DNA of 64,000 bases from assembly GCF_000003815.2 (NCBI RefSeq), contig NC_049984.1, forward strand, positions 13,062,003-13,126,002, given 5' to 3'. The DNA comes from Branchiostoma floridae. Lineage: Eukaryota > Chordata > Leptocardii > Amphioxiformes > Branchiostomatidae. Position numbers and translations under genes: made by a program. Below the pieces are notes generated by a model, which had not been told where the DNA came from, ran no database searches, and saw nothing but the letters and a program-made list of their open reading frames with translations. Below, piece by piece: positions 49,053 to 60,200 of this stretch; the first letter of the stretch is position 1, and each line of letters opens with the position of its first letter.

Positions 49053-50390
49053 TTAGGCTAGGGTCACAATTGGCCCGGTGCCCGTCAGGGATGTAGCCCC
49101 GGCCGGGCTCTGAAGTCGGGCGGACACCGGCTGTTTACCGGCTGTCGTGGTCACAATCAAACGTTGCCTTCGCGCTGCCCCATGGGGGTCCCGGAGTGTT
49201 CCGGCGGGCACCCCGTCATTTTTCTTTAAAAAATTTCCACCTTCCTAGGTTCGTCTCCGGCAGACACCCGTCAGATGTTCTGACGGTGTCCTGTAGTCAC
49301 CCCTGCGGGGTCCGACAGGGTAACGTTTGTCTCTCACAGCCCGGTGGGGCAGTTGTAGGGTCCCTGCCGCATGCCCTGCGAACAACGGCAGGGAACCAGG
49401 CAGGCTCCTGGTGGGCACTCTTTAAGGGGTATAAAAACAAGCATTGCCTGCATTCACTTAAGATAGTACATCATTGAACTTGGAGTACTGGTGCGGTACG
49501 TCGGGGTCCGTTCACTGCGGCACGGTTTTTTTCGCCAACTTTTCCTCGCACTCGCACTGACGTGCGGCACTGTTACGTTTCTAAACTAAACTAAATAAAC
49601 ATGTTATTGGAATTTTTAATGTCGGCGGATGACTTGCCAAACTGTTGAGGCCTATATTTTTATATTTGTAAAACGAAAAAAAATGGCTTATGGGTCCGAA
49701 TGACTGCAAGTTTGGCGTTCCGTCGGCCAATTGCAGAGGAAACGTCCTTCTTCAGCCAAACATCTTTCTTCAGCTTGTTTCTATAGTCTGGGGTTGTAAT
49801 ATCGTAAAAAACATAGAAGCTTTCTATGAAGGAGGCTATCTGTTCGTCCTGCTTCTCAGTGATGCAGCCTATTATGTGGTCTGTTGCGTGGTGTGTTGTC
49901 CTATCCCCCTCTGTTCAGCCCTTGTCTGCAGAAGTTTCTGTTGCTGAATTCTTCCGCCTGCCTAGTGGGCTAAGGGCTGTTTCCCCTGGTCTTCTCCTTT
50001 CCCTTGGTATAGCGCTATGCACTTAACTCCACTGTAATACGAGAACTGTGTGATACGTGTAAGTTCACGGCTTTTGTCCTTTCACGTGATCTGTGACGTC
50101 ACATATTTGACCCGGTGTTACGAATTACACACTTTTATTCCGACAGACTGCCGGCAACCGGAGGGGTCCCTCTCGGTGTTGTCACGATTAGGTCGCGGGG
50201 TGGTTGTACGAGCGGGTCCCTGGTTCATTTTAACTCAGACTTAAATTGAACCAGGGTCCCGGCCGGGCCTCAAAATACCCCGGCAGCCGCGAGGTGTCCC
50301 ACAGGGCAACGCAGGGGTCACGCCCGAAAGTGCCAAAAAACAGCCCGTGAATTGCCCGGCAGGGCCCCTTTTTCGAATTGTGACCTAAGC
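49053..50390. mobile_element. 1.3-kb GC-rich TIR element
   Basis: The ends cttaggctagggtcacaatt and, inverted, gcttaggtcacaattcg share CTTAGG-(5-bp gap)-GTCACAATT. Just inside each end are GC-rich ggcccgg / cccggccggg runs that also pair. The interior has many ggtccc/ccgg words and no transposase. The composition differs sharply from the AT-rich surroundings. Confidence 0.6.
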
Positions 50391-51439
50391 CTTATAAGTA
50401 CGGTTCTGCACTTCTTAACGTGCCTTTCCGCAGTAAGACGCTTAAAGGCGTCGTTAATAACAGTATTTCCATATCCTTAACGGGCGGAAAGCGTGCGTTT
50501 CTTTAGACTTTTCCGTGATATTTTGACCACCTTTACACTCGATTTCCGTTACGATTTCCCCCACGTTTATGTGTCGTTCATACAGCCTGAAAGGTACGTG
50601 AAGATGTGCAGAAACGTACCTATTTGAACGCTTTCCGTGATATTTTCTTGGACTATAATTGTCATTTATTTTTAGGAAAGGCGGCGTAATTTTAAACCTT
50701 TCCGCATCTTTAGGTTGGCTTTATGTGTTTTGTGTGGCTTAACTTTCCGCACCATGTGCATTGGGTATGCGTGTCTCATTTGGTTCGAATCATACCTACT
50801 AGGTACCTGAGGCTTCTTCGTCTAACTATCTTTTAATTCTTATTGTGGACTTGGATTGGTCGACCGAGGGAACAATTGGTGTACAGTATCCACGAATCTC
50901 CGCTACATGCAAGTCCACAATTTGGAGTCCAGTGTCGGGCGATACGACTGGAAAGACATCATTTCAAGGACCATTTAGTTCCATCTTGTCATCACAGTAG
51001 GAAAATTCGGTATCGGACTCCAGAAGATGTTTCGTGATGGTCGTGCTCTCCATGTAGTCTCCGCCAGCTGATGCTGGTCAAGACGACACAATCTTGAATT
51101 CACCCTGAGTTGTGCCCCGTTGAAAATCTCCAGCATACTCCGTTTCCAGCAAGCCGTGAGTGTCCTAGTATTCGTTCCGTCTTGTAGTTCCGTCGGAATC
51201 CATATGAGGCAAGACCACACCGATAATCCGTGTGTTGAAACGGGTCCAAGGTTCCTTCGTGACTTGTCCCGAAACAGACGCCCTGCAAACTGGTTTCTTC
51301 TATAAATTCTGGCATATTTGTTAGGTTTAAAAATCCCACTCTTGTCTGTCATTGGATAACGTCCCATCACATGACACACGTGAACTTCTTCTGGGAGCTG
51401 CTAATTAGAAATTCAATGCCGCGTTGTTCGTTATTCCAC

Positions 51440-52330
51440 TGTTCATTGTTCATTGTTCCACTAGACATAGATATTTCCGTTCGACTTGTAAAATATTGGT
51501 TGTGTTTAACACAAATGGATTATACTAAGCATCCGTTACAAGTAAATGCACTCTTGGAACAGCATAACTCCGTCGTAAACGGCCGGAGAAGATCATTGTT
51601 GCAGCGTGTTAAAGAAATACTTGATTATAGTGGATATTCTTATCTCTGGTACTCTGACAACTCACTCTATGACCCTGTATATGTATGTAATATGATAAGG
51701 AACAGAATTACCAATATGTATATCCAGACGTCTCTACATAATACAAGTATAGATACCGGTAAGCTGAGATTCTACAAAACTTGTAAATCTGTATACGCTA
51801 GAGAGAAGTACTTAGAACTAGTTGATTTCGAGCTGCGCTCCGCAATAAGCAAAGTCAGAATTAGCGCTCATCCTCTAGAAGTGGAAAGAGGGAGATACAA
51901 GAGATTACCAGTGTGTGAAAGGATTTGTAAATATTGTACATCTAAAGCAGTGGGAGACGAAACACATTTCATTTCCAAATGTTCATTCAACGAAACCGAA
52001 AGAATCACCCTGTTTAGAGAAGTCACAAAGACTTATCCCAACTTCCCCACATTGACAGACAAACAGAAGGCCACTTTTCTCTTGAAATCGCAGAACCCAC
52101 AAATTTTAGAAAATGTGGGGCTTTTCGTCTCCCTCTGCTTCCAAAAAAGAAGTCAAACCCAACCTGCTTAGAAATAGCCAACACTAGTATTAGATTAGAA
52201 CATTGTTTATGACTGTCCATTGTCACTATGTGTATACCATGTACTTGCAATTAGCCCTCGGGCACGAACTTGCAAATAAACTTCTGTTATTCATAGTTGA
52301 CGGGGAATAAATTTGAATTTGAAAAAAACA
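51440..52330 (+). mobile_element. 5'-truncated LINE: reverse-transcriptase C-terminus and 3' end
   Basis: A frame within 51371-52171 encodes the tail of a non-LTR polymerase protein. It contains SVRLVKYWL, SKVRISAHPLEVERGRYKRL and a CKYC...H...C cluster (about residues 190-210) followed by LFVSLCF near the stop at 52169-52171. The 'RISAHxLxIExGRY...C-x2-C...H-x3-C' pattern is a known C-terminal domain of animal LINEs. A 3' UTR follows, ending aataaatttgaatttgaaaa. The polymerase core is missing, so the copy is dead. It is fairly young, since the last 230 codons are intact. Confidence 0.8.
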
Positions 52331-52366
52331 CCATCCCCTTTGTACACTGTTAAGCCTAGGTTTAGC

Positions 52367-52391
52367 CAAGGAGGCTCTTTCAACCTCCTTG
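52367..52391. mobile_element. 25-bp palindromic insertion with 7-bp target duplication
   Basis: CAAGGAGG-ctctttcaa-CCTCCTTG is flanked by GTTTAGC on both sides (52360-52366 and 52392-52398). Same family as 56341-56361. Confidence 0.85.
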
Positions 52392-52639
52392 GTTTAGCTA
52401 AACACAACAACTGCTACCACACTAGAAAATTCCAACCTTTCTGGGAGAGCATGATTACTTGTAGATGAAAAATGTTCTTCTAGACAAGGAGCTAAGAAAG
52501 TTTTTTTTTTTGTCAATTATATGAACTGAGAACAACAAACCCGACCATCGCTATATTCCCATGCATACGTTACCGTGTAGTGAGGACGCTATGTCGTCGG
52601 GATGCCAAGCTGCAGGGCACAGCCATCCACGAACGACAT

Positions 52640-52727
52640 TACTCTCCAAGCAGAGGTCGAATCGCGCAGATATAGTAGTAGTCGAAAAAATTACACTCGC
52701 GCTCTTCCTACCTCTGCCACAGAACGC
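52640..52727 (+). repeat. 88-bp exact copy of the 43.9-kb element end
   Basis: This is identical to 43893-43980 and is a solo end or a truncated copy of the 743-bp TIR element 8.7 kb upstream. Confidence 0.85.
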
Positions 52728-52773
52728 ATAAGGGCGGGGATATCCTTTCAAAATCCGTGTTAGAAGCTTAGGC

Positions 52774-53527
52774 CGACTTTAGACAGACAACACTTTCATA
52801 GTTGTGCGACTGTTGTTGTCGACAATATTTTTAGGCTGTCTAAAGAGGATCAAAATAGTCGTGCGAGGGTTTTTATGGAATCATCGTGGGACCACCTCGG
52901 ACCCAGTCGCGCAACCCTTCAGCGGGGGTCCGTGACTATTCCTCACACGTCTAAAGAAAAATCGTCGCCGGCGACGGGACTGGATCATATGCAAATAAGC
53001 CTGCAGCATGTTTTTTGTCTATTTGAAAGGGCATTTTTCTCCGTAAATATACATGCAGTCAGTAATGGAAACGTATTTTTGTCATCAGAAACTGCCTGTT
53101 CCAGCGCAATGTTCCGCCACCAGTGGCTACATCCTTCATGATACTAGTAGTAATCTGTAATACCACCGGCGGCCACGAACGCCGGGTTTAATTCCAGATT
53201 TTCCCGTCTCTGTGTCATTCTTTGTTGGGGACAATGTTTGTTTGCAAGCAAAAGAATAGTAATCTGCTGCATGACGAAAATGAAGAATTCTCCCGCCATT
53301 TTTAATTTGCAAGCAAGAGGTCACTGTGGGTCACGCACGCACGCATCGCAGTGGAATCCTGCGCCGCGGGTGTCCCGCAATACTCTGAACGCATGTCTAA
53401 AGACATTATCGTTGCCCACAACGAATAGTTAATAACAGTCGCTGTTGTCTGTTTGAAGTGGGCCTTATTTATTAAGAGGATCAAAGATCCTCTTTAGACA
53501 GCCTAAAAATATCGTCGCCGGCAACGG
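52774..53527. mobile_element. Probable insertion interrupting the gypsy element
   Basis: The words atttttaggctgtctaaaga (followed by ggatcaa) near 52829-52855 and their inverse near 53483-53507 lie in opposite orientation. Both are next to tcgtcgccggc-type words. The right part abuts the gypsy RNase H frame exactly where that frame loses similarity (53527). A non-autonomous DNA element that cut the retrotransposon is the simplest reading. The borders are approximate. Confidence 0.45.
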
Positions 53528-55760
53528 GTTATTGTCGGTATAGACCGTGAACTTAGAGCCATACAGATGATCCTTGAACTTTTCTGTTACTGCCCACTTC
53601 AAACCTAGCAACTCTACCTTAAACGAACTGTAGTTATCCATGTTCCTCTCAGCTGGTCTAAGTCTTCTTCTTGTTCTCGTTATGATACTGGGCAACACCC
53701 CTAGTTTGTTGGGGCAAACCACCCAGGGCGTAGTGCTGTTGTTTTATTGGCTGTTCCTCAGATGTTGTAATACCTCTTCCTTAAACTTAAGAACCATATG
53801 CAATAACTTTCTCTTTCCCATCCTGCACTTGAGATAAAACGGCCCCTAGCATCGATGAACACTACAAAAGGTAGACTGTAATCAGGATAGGCTAACACGT
53901 CAGCACTCATCAAGTGGTGACGTAAAGTATCAAATGCCTTCTGACACTCATCTGTCCATACAAACGGTGGAGGTTTGCACTGTCCCTTCTTCTTCGCTGC
54001 TGTTAAACGATGCAGAGGGGCGGCTATCTTACTGAAGTCCTTTACAAAACGGCGATAATAGGAACAAAAGGCAACGAATGACTTGAATTCTTTAGGAGTT
54101 CTCGGCACTGGCCAATCACGTAATGCGGCACAATTCTCAGGGTCAGTGGCTACTCCATCTGCCGAAACTACGTGACCTAAGTATTTCACTCTTCTTCTGA
54201 ACAAATGGCACTTGTCTGGCCGAAGTTTCAATCCGTATGACTTGAGCCTGGTGAAAACCAAGTCAAGGCGAGACAAATGTTCGTCAAAGTCTTTAGAGAA
54301 GACAATTATGTCATCCAAGTAAATAAGTAGTGCTTCAAGGTTCTGATCGCCTAGACAACGCTGCATTAATCTGCTAAAAACCGCTTCCGGTCAAACCCAT
54401 AGCCATACGATCAAATTCAAGTAATCCAAACGGTAGGCAAAATGCAGTCTTTTCTCGGTCTTTTTCATTCATTTTCACCTGCCAATACCCACTAGCTAAG
54501 TCCAGGGTCGAAAACAGGCTAGCCCCCTGCAGCGCATCTAAAGATTCCTCAATACGCGGTAACGGAAATGCATCCTTATGTGTCCTTGCGTTCAGCTTAC
54601 GGTAGTCAACACAAAATCTTAAACCTCCATCTTTCTTCCGGACGAGCACAACTGGTGATGCCCAGGGACTACAGCTCTCCCTCTACCATATCATTAACGT
54701 ATTGCTTAACTTCCTGGTACAGAGCAGGAGGAATTCTTCTGTAAGGCTCCCTGGTGGGAGGTGAATCACCAGTTGGTATTCTATGCGTTACTGCTTCAGT
54801 GCACCCAAAATCATGTTTATGTGCGGAAAACACATCAGAATGCTCGCCTAGGAACTTCTCTAACTTGTCTTTCTGCTCCGTTGTTAAATCTGCTCCCGAC
54901 AAGTCAACCTTAGGACTATTACTAGTACTAGGGACCTGGGGTTCTTCTTCCCCGGTGCACGAACGGAAATCTACCCGAATCTCGTGCTGACTTACTTCTT
55001 CAAATTCTATATTTCCCTGAGGTTGGATTTCAGCCTGATACAATTCTACCATGACTGCTTTGTGGCTTATTTGAATGTAGTATTCTGCGACATTGGCTAC
55101 TCGAACAGGTACTCTACCGTGCCTAACTTGTGCATAAGTACGAGCCACTAGAATATCCTTTGGACGAAGACAACCTGTTTCTGGGGGCTCAACTAACACA
55201 GTATAGGGTTTACCGTCTGGTCCAGGGCGTGCTCTACAAAACAAAATCATCTCATGACCGGCCGACACAGTTACCTTGTCCCTACCAGAAACACAAACTA
55301 CCTTTGTACTACCAGAAACACGTGCAAGACCAATTCGGCCATCTTCCCTTGCGAACGATTCTTTTTTCTTAATCGACACTTAATCGACTTGACGGTTTCA
55401 TTCCATACCTGATCTAGATTTTGCTCATTCTTAACATCTGCACCAAACGGTTGGTCCCCGAATTCTTGCAGAACATTCATACCTAAAACACCTTCCCCCT
55501 CATCTTCTACAATGATTACTCCTCGTTTTGGTAACACTTTCCCCTTGAATTTAACATCTAGTTCACAATAACCAACACATTTGATGGGAAGGCCATTTGC
55601 TGCTGTTAACTTGAGCCAGCTAGTGCTGTCCCTCATTATCCCTCAACCTTTCCCCATCGTTACCAAAGTTAGCCTTAAAACAACTATATGTGATGGTGGT
55701 GACTTGCGATCCAGTATCAATAAGACAAGGCACAGTTTTCCCTTCAAAAATCACATCCCT
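53527..55760 (-). mobile_element. Degenerate Ty3/gypsy LTR retrotransposon pol region
   Basis: Reading on the minus strand, there is an aspartic-protease active site (LIDTGSQVT, about 55715), then linker sequence, then the reverse-transcriptase start (about 54700). Next come the palm-domain blocks VRKKDGGLRFCVDYRKLN and FSTLDLASGYWQV (54649-54470), the catalytic YLDD (about 54318), the RT thumb, and the RNase H start with YTDNN (about 53540). At least three frameshifts or stops break the frame: between protease and linker, before the palm, and after GLTGSGF. RNase H is cut off, and integrase and both LTRs are not found. This is a dead copy in the putative long intron, opposite to the host gene. 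Confidence 0.88.
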
Positions 55761-55936
55761 TACATTTGTTTTCTACCTTTGTACTAATATTAACTATATT
55801 TGTAATACGTCGCCAGGGGACGGCTCCGTTTCGAAAGGGGAGCATGTAACAGGGTGCCCCTGTTCTATATGATAATCTAGCTAGTAAGTTCCTTGTACTT
55901 TCCAAGATCCCTATGCTAGAACTTAGTAGAAGACTG

Positions 55937-56335
55937 TGTTAGTCACTCTTTACCCGCTCTGTTCTGAGAAATAGGTTGAGTAGGCGGTTTGACTAATGAC
56001 CCAAAGACAGCTAAAGCACCTCCCCTGTGGACCACGCCATATATGGGCATGGTCAGGGGGTGAATTTAGGAAGTGACTCAGGATGACGAAGATACAAGAA
56101 TGTACCTTTTTCTGAGAAATATGTGTGTAGGCGGATAAGAAACATATAAATAAGGAAATAGAACCCATGTACTCAGTTCAGCTTTGGGGAGGGAGAGAAT
56201 ATAGACAGTGTTCCATGTAGCTCTGGCTCTGTCGTCCTTGGTTCGTCGCACACACCTACAAGACCTGCAGCTATCCTACGAATTCTGTAAGGGACGCCTT
56301 CGAAGTCAAGGTCACGACCAACTACACCCCTTACA
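55937..56335 (+). mobile_element. Possible solo LTR or other promoter-like repeat
   Basis: The stretch starts TGTTAG, ends CTTACA and has a TATA-like ATATAAATAAGG at about 56144 followed by an initiator-like CTCAGTTCAGCTTT. That is an LTR-like layout on the plus strand. It is not in the same sense as the neighbouring gypsy remnant, and no 5-bp target duplication is visible. Confidence 0.3.
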
Positions 56336-56340
56336 TATAC

Positions 56341-56361
56341 CAAGGAGGTTCAACCTCCTTG
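56341..56361. mobile_element. 21-bp palindromic insertion with 7-bp target duplication
   Basis: CAAGGAGGTT-C-AACCTCCTTG is flanked on both sides by CATATAC (56334-56340 and 56362-56368). The 21 bp are identical to 35560-35580. Confidence 0.9.
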
Positions 56362-56454
56362 CATATACCTGAATTTTCTGTACTGATACCTCCACCTACC
56401 CCTACCAACTGAACAATAGATTTTTTTTCTTTCTGTCCTTTCAGTTTCCCATCC

Positions 56455-56817
56455 CAGGGCTCGAAATACTGGGTGCATGTGCACCCAGGTGCACCCAAAA
56501 TTGGAGCTGTGCACTCAATTTTTTTCTGTGGGTGCACCTGGGTGCACCCAAATATTTTCGTAGGCTTATGTATGTAAAGATGTCAGTATACTATTAGACA
56601 CCATACTCTTGACATCTATATGTTAAAAAGATAATAAAGTGTCTGTCATAGTACTTATTTGAAGTTGGAATTTGTGTTCATCGATCTTTTCAATGCCCCA
56701 AAACTGTGTGATATTTTGTTTTATTTTATGTGGTGCACCCAAACATTTTTGGTGCACCCAATTTTCTAGGTTGGGTGCACCAGTGCACCTAATCCCAAAA
56801 ATGAATTTTGAGCCCTG
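56455..56817. mobile_element. 363-bp hAT-like MITE rich in GGGTGCACC
   Basis: The ends CAGGGCTCGAAAT and, inverted, CAGGGCTCAAAAT are flanked by CATCC on both sides. The interior repeats ggtgcaccca and its inverse at least seven times. The end sequence is hAT-like, but only 5 bp of target duplication can be seen instead of 8. Confidence 0.7.
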
Positions 56818-57273
56818 CATCCTATTCTTTGACTTTAGATTTATTTTGGCATTCTATGGCATTAGACTAGTTATATATCTGTTTTCTGATACTTTTTTTT
56901 CAACCTACGGCATACATGTGCTCATTTTACAGCTGCTTTGCAGAACTTACTGTGTGGTCGAAAACTTCTTTTTTTTAAACGGCCGAAAATTGATGCGAGC
57001 GCGGATGTTATCCATATAATCAAATCAACATGATCAGATCACCTAATGCCCTTAACAAATTCACCGTATCAAACAATCTTTATGAAAACAGTCATGCCAA
57101 AGGATAGAACGCTGACTAAAACACACCACCGACGACAAATGTACATTAATATATATATATCGTAACTCCGTTGCCATGGCAATGCGTTTTCATTGCCACA
57201 CTTTTTTTCTTTAGTGGTGGATTCCAGATGTAATTATAGAGGGTCAAAAATATTCTCTATATTTTCCCAACAG

Positions 57274-60200
57274 CACCATGTTCGATCACGAAGCAGAGAG
57301 ACAGTTTAGATATACAAGCCAATCTGGAGTGGGATCTTCCCATGGTCATTACCTCCCCCTTCATCTTCGAGGTCAAGCTCAACACCACTGGGATCTGCGT
57401 TATCCAGCTGGACACGGTGGACCATGACGGGTATCGCGTCATCCTCCGGTCATCATGGCAGTCCGACATTGGGAGAGTCGCGCACTACCATGTCACTGTC
57501 TTTGCAACACAACACACACCAGGTGAGGAGAAACGCTGCAATGGCAAGTTCCCACAAGAGTTCGACAACCCCAAGTAATGAATGTTATTGACAACTCTGA
57601 AAATCACCCAATTTGCATAATATATGACTTCAAATACTCATAACTACACAACTTTCCTATGTCAAAAATGTGAACTCTATGACTCCTCTATCGTTTACTT
57701 TTATTTGTTTGAGTTTGAGCAGTCTCGTTGCTCATTTAATATAGAAAAGCAAAGTCAGTAGTATAGTAGGGACACGCTGCATGATATCATTTATTCAGGC
57801 AGTGCAAGGTGGTGCAGGTCAGAGGTCACACGCTAACTACTAGTATCATGGTCTCGGGCCGGAGTTTCTTTTACGATTTCGGAGGTTGGCGGACAGCCTC
57901 AGGCCGATGGGCTACAGTTCCGCTAGTAAACGTAGGACGCGAAACTTAATCAATATGGTCGAAAGCCGTTTACTGCCTCTTTCCGACAAACCTATTGGTA
58001 TCGTCTGTTGCCTCTTTATTTTGGGTAGAATATGTAGTAAAATTTTAATTTTGGACCCGAAAACTATCATTTTTTAACACTTTTTTGATCGAAGCTGCTT
58101 GGAAAAAACGAATTTTCCCAGGATAACGGCCTACGTGGTAGAGAAGCTAAATTCTTCATGTTTATGCAAAATGAAAATTTAAAAAATTCCATGTGATAAC
58201 TTTTTTGCAATCTCCGATGACGTAATTTCTTCGAAATCGCATGAAAAACGATGCCTGTTGGGTCATCAGGCGAAAAAACCGCATCACCGTTGCAGCGGAC
58301 TAATACAAAAATGGTTTCGCTGGAGGGCCAACTACTCCTCGCACAAAAATAATACAACCCACGGGCTTTTCAGGAAATACGACAAATCTATGCTCAGCTA
58401 TAACGATCACCAAGCAATAGGGAGCAAAACCTTAAGGCGCAAGCAGGCGCAGGTCAAAGGTCATCGGCTGCTGATATTATTTATTCAGGCGCAGGTTAGA
58501 GGTCAGATATTATTTATTCAGGCGCAGGTCAGAGGTCATTGCTGATATGATTTAGTCAGGCGCAGGTCAGAGGTCATCGTCTGACGGCAAAATCTAGGGA
58601 AATAGGTATTTTCTGAGCTCTGGTCGGGGTGAAAGAGGGGTCAAGTCGACCTTTTGACCCAACAAGGTAACTATGACAACCCCCCCCCCCCAAATGAAAC
58701 ACCCCCCTCCCCCCAAATCGTGAAAGACATGCCCTTATTTGCCCTGGTCGTAAGGCTATACGCTGGGATGCCTTACTTTTTCTTTATTTTATCCATTTTC
58801 TTATCGTATAGGTTAGTTTTATGTACGAATATATACCATCTATAAGTATGAATAATGATAGTTAGCGTGTGACCTCTGACCTCTGACCTGTACCACCTTG
58901 CACCGCCTGAATAAATGATATCAGCGTGTCCCTACTATACTACTAAAGTCTCTTGCTTGCATAATCTATATGATTTCATCATCTCTTTCCGAATCACCTA
59001 TGCTGCATTTGTTCGTCTTCAAGAAGCTATTTCAGCGTTTTCTAATCAACGATACAAATGATGTCCAGATTTACATAACCTGTCTCTCTCTCCCTCTCTA
59101 TCTCTTTATCTCTCTCTCTACATGTATGTTATATATATATACGTCACTGTTTGAAGAAGTCTGATGGGCCCTGATGTATATAACGTCTTTAACTTCCCTC
59201 AAGAGATGACCAGGTGATAAATGAAAGAAATCTAAAATAGCTACATCCTGACCACTTTGCTTTATTATATGTCTGCTTTGATGTCGACTTTCATTCTAAA
59301 CACGCACAGACATCACATCAGCTGCTGAGTTTCGGAGGTTCTGGATTTGTTGGTCGAAGGGCGGAAGTGTTGGTGTGGGCAGAAGTGGGGATGACGAACC
59401 CTTCATGAGCTGGACAGACCCTCAACCAGTCACTGACATTACGCTGGCGGGCTACAAGACTATGTATGTTCTTGGGGTCTTTAGGTTCAACTGTACACAA
59501 GGTGAGGACTCTGCGATTTCGTGATTCCTTATACCGAACATCTGCCGATCTATCTATGGCCTTCTATTACGTACCAGTAAGAGCTGTGCGTTCTTATGTC
59601 ACCATCTCATTGAAGAAATAGTGAATGTCAAACTGTTGAAATATCGGATGATACCGGAAACTATCGGATGATAGTGTTGCAGAAGCCTTAGATCAATAGG
59701 ATTAATCTTTGAAATGTTTTTATTACTCTGTGGATTCTAGTCTAGATTTTTGTTTCTATTAAGATGGATTTCCAGGAGTGTGTGTTGACCCACCGACCCA
59801 AGCAAACACTACCGGCCCCGTGTGCAACTGTCCTTATCTGCTGGGGGAGAACTGCACCTACCCATGTTCCCCGGGATATTACGTCATTTCCGGTGATGTC
59901 ATCGTCAGAACATGCACCGCTGATGGATCATGGACAGACATGGGTATCTTCTGCCAAGGTAGAACATATCACCATATTAAGCACAACAATATGGTTTAGA
60001 AAAGTGTTAAGGACATATATCAGAACATGCACCGCAAAGTAGTAAATCTAACGATTTACCTCAACTCTTGTCTGCAGATATTGACGAGTGCTCCACTATC
60101 AATGGTAACTGCAGCCAGACCTGCACCAACACTGTAGGAAGTTACAACTGTTCCTGTAGTGAAGGGTTCGTACTGGACGAAGACAAACATAGCTGTTCTA

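Noticed and set aside
53758-54366. Intact-looking 202-codon reverse-transcriptase frame as a host gene
   Set aside because: It is one reading-frame piece of a broken gypsy element; its neighbours upstream and downstream are in other frames.
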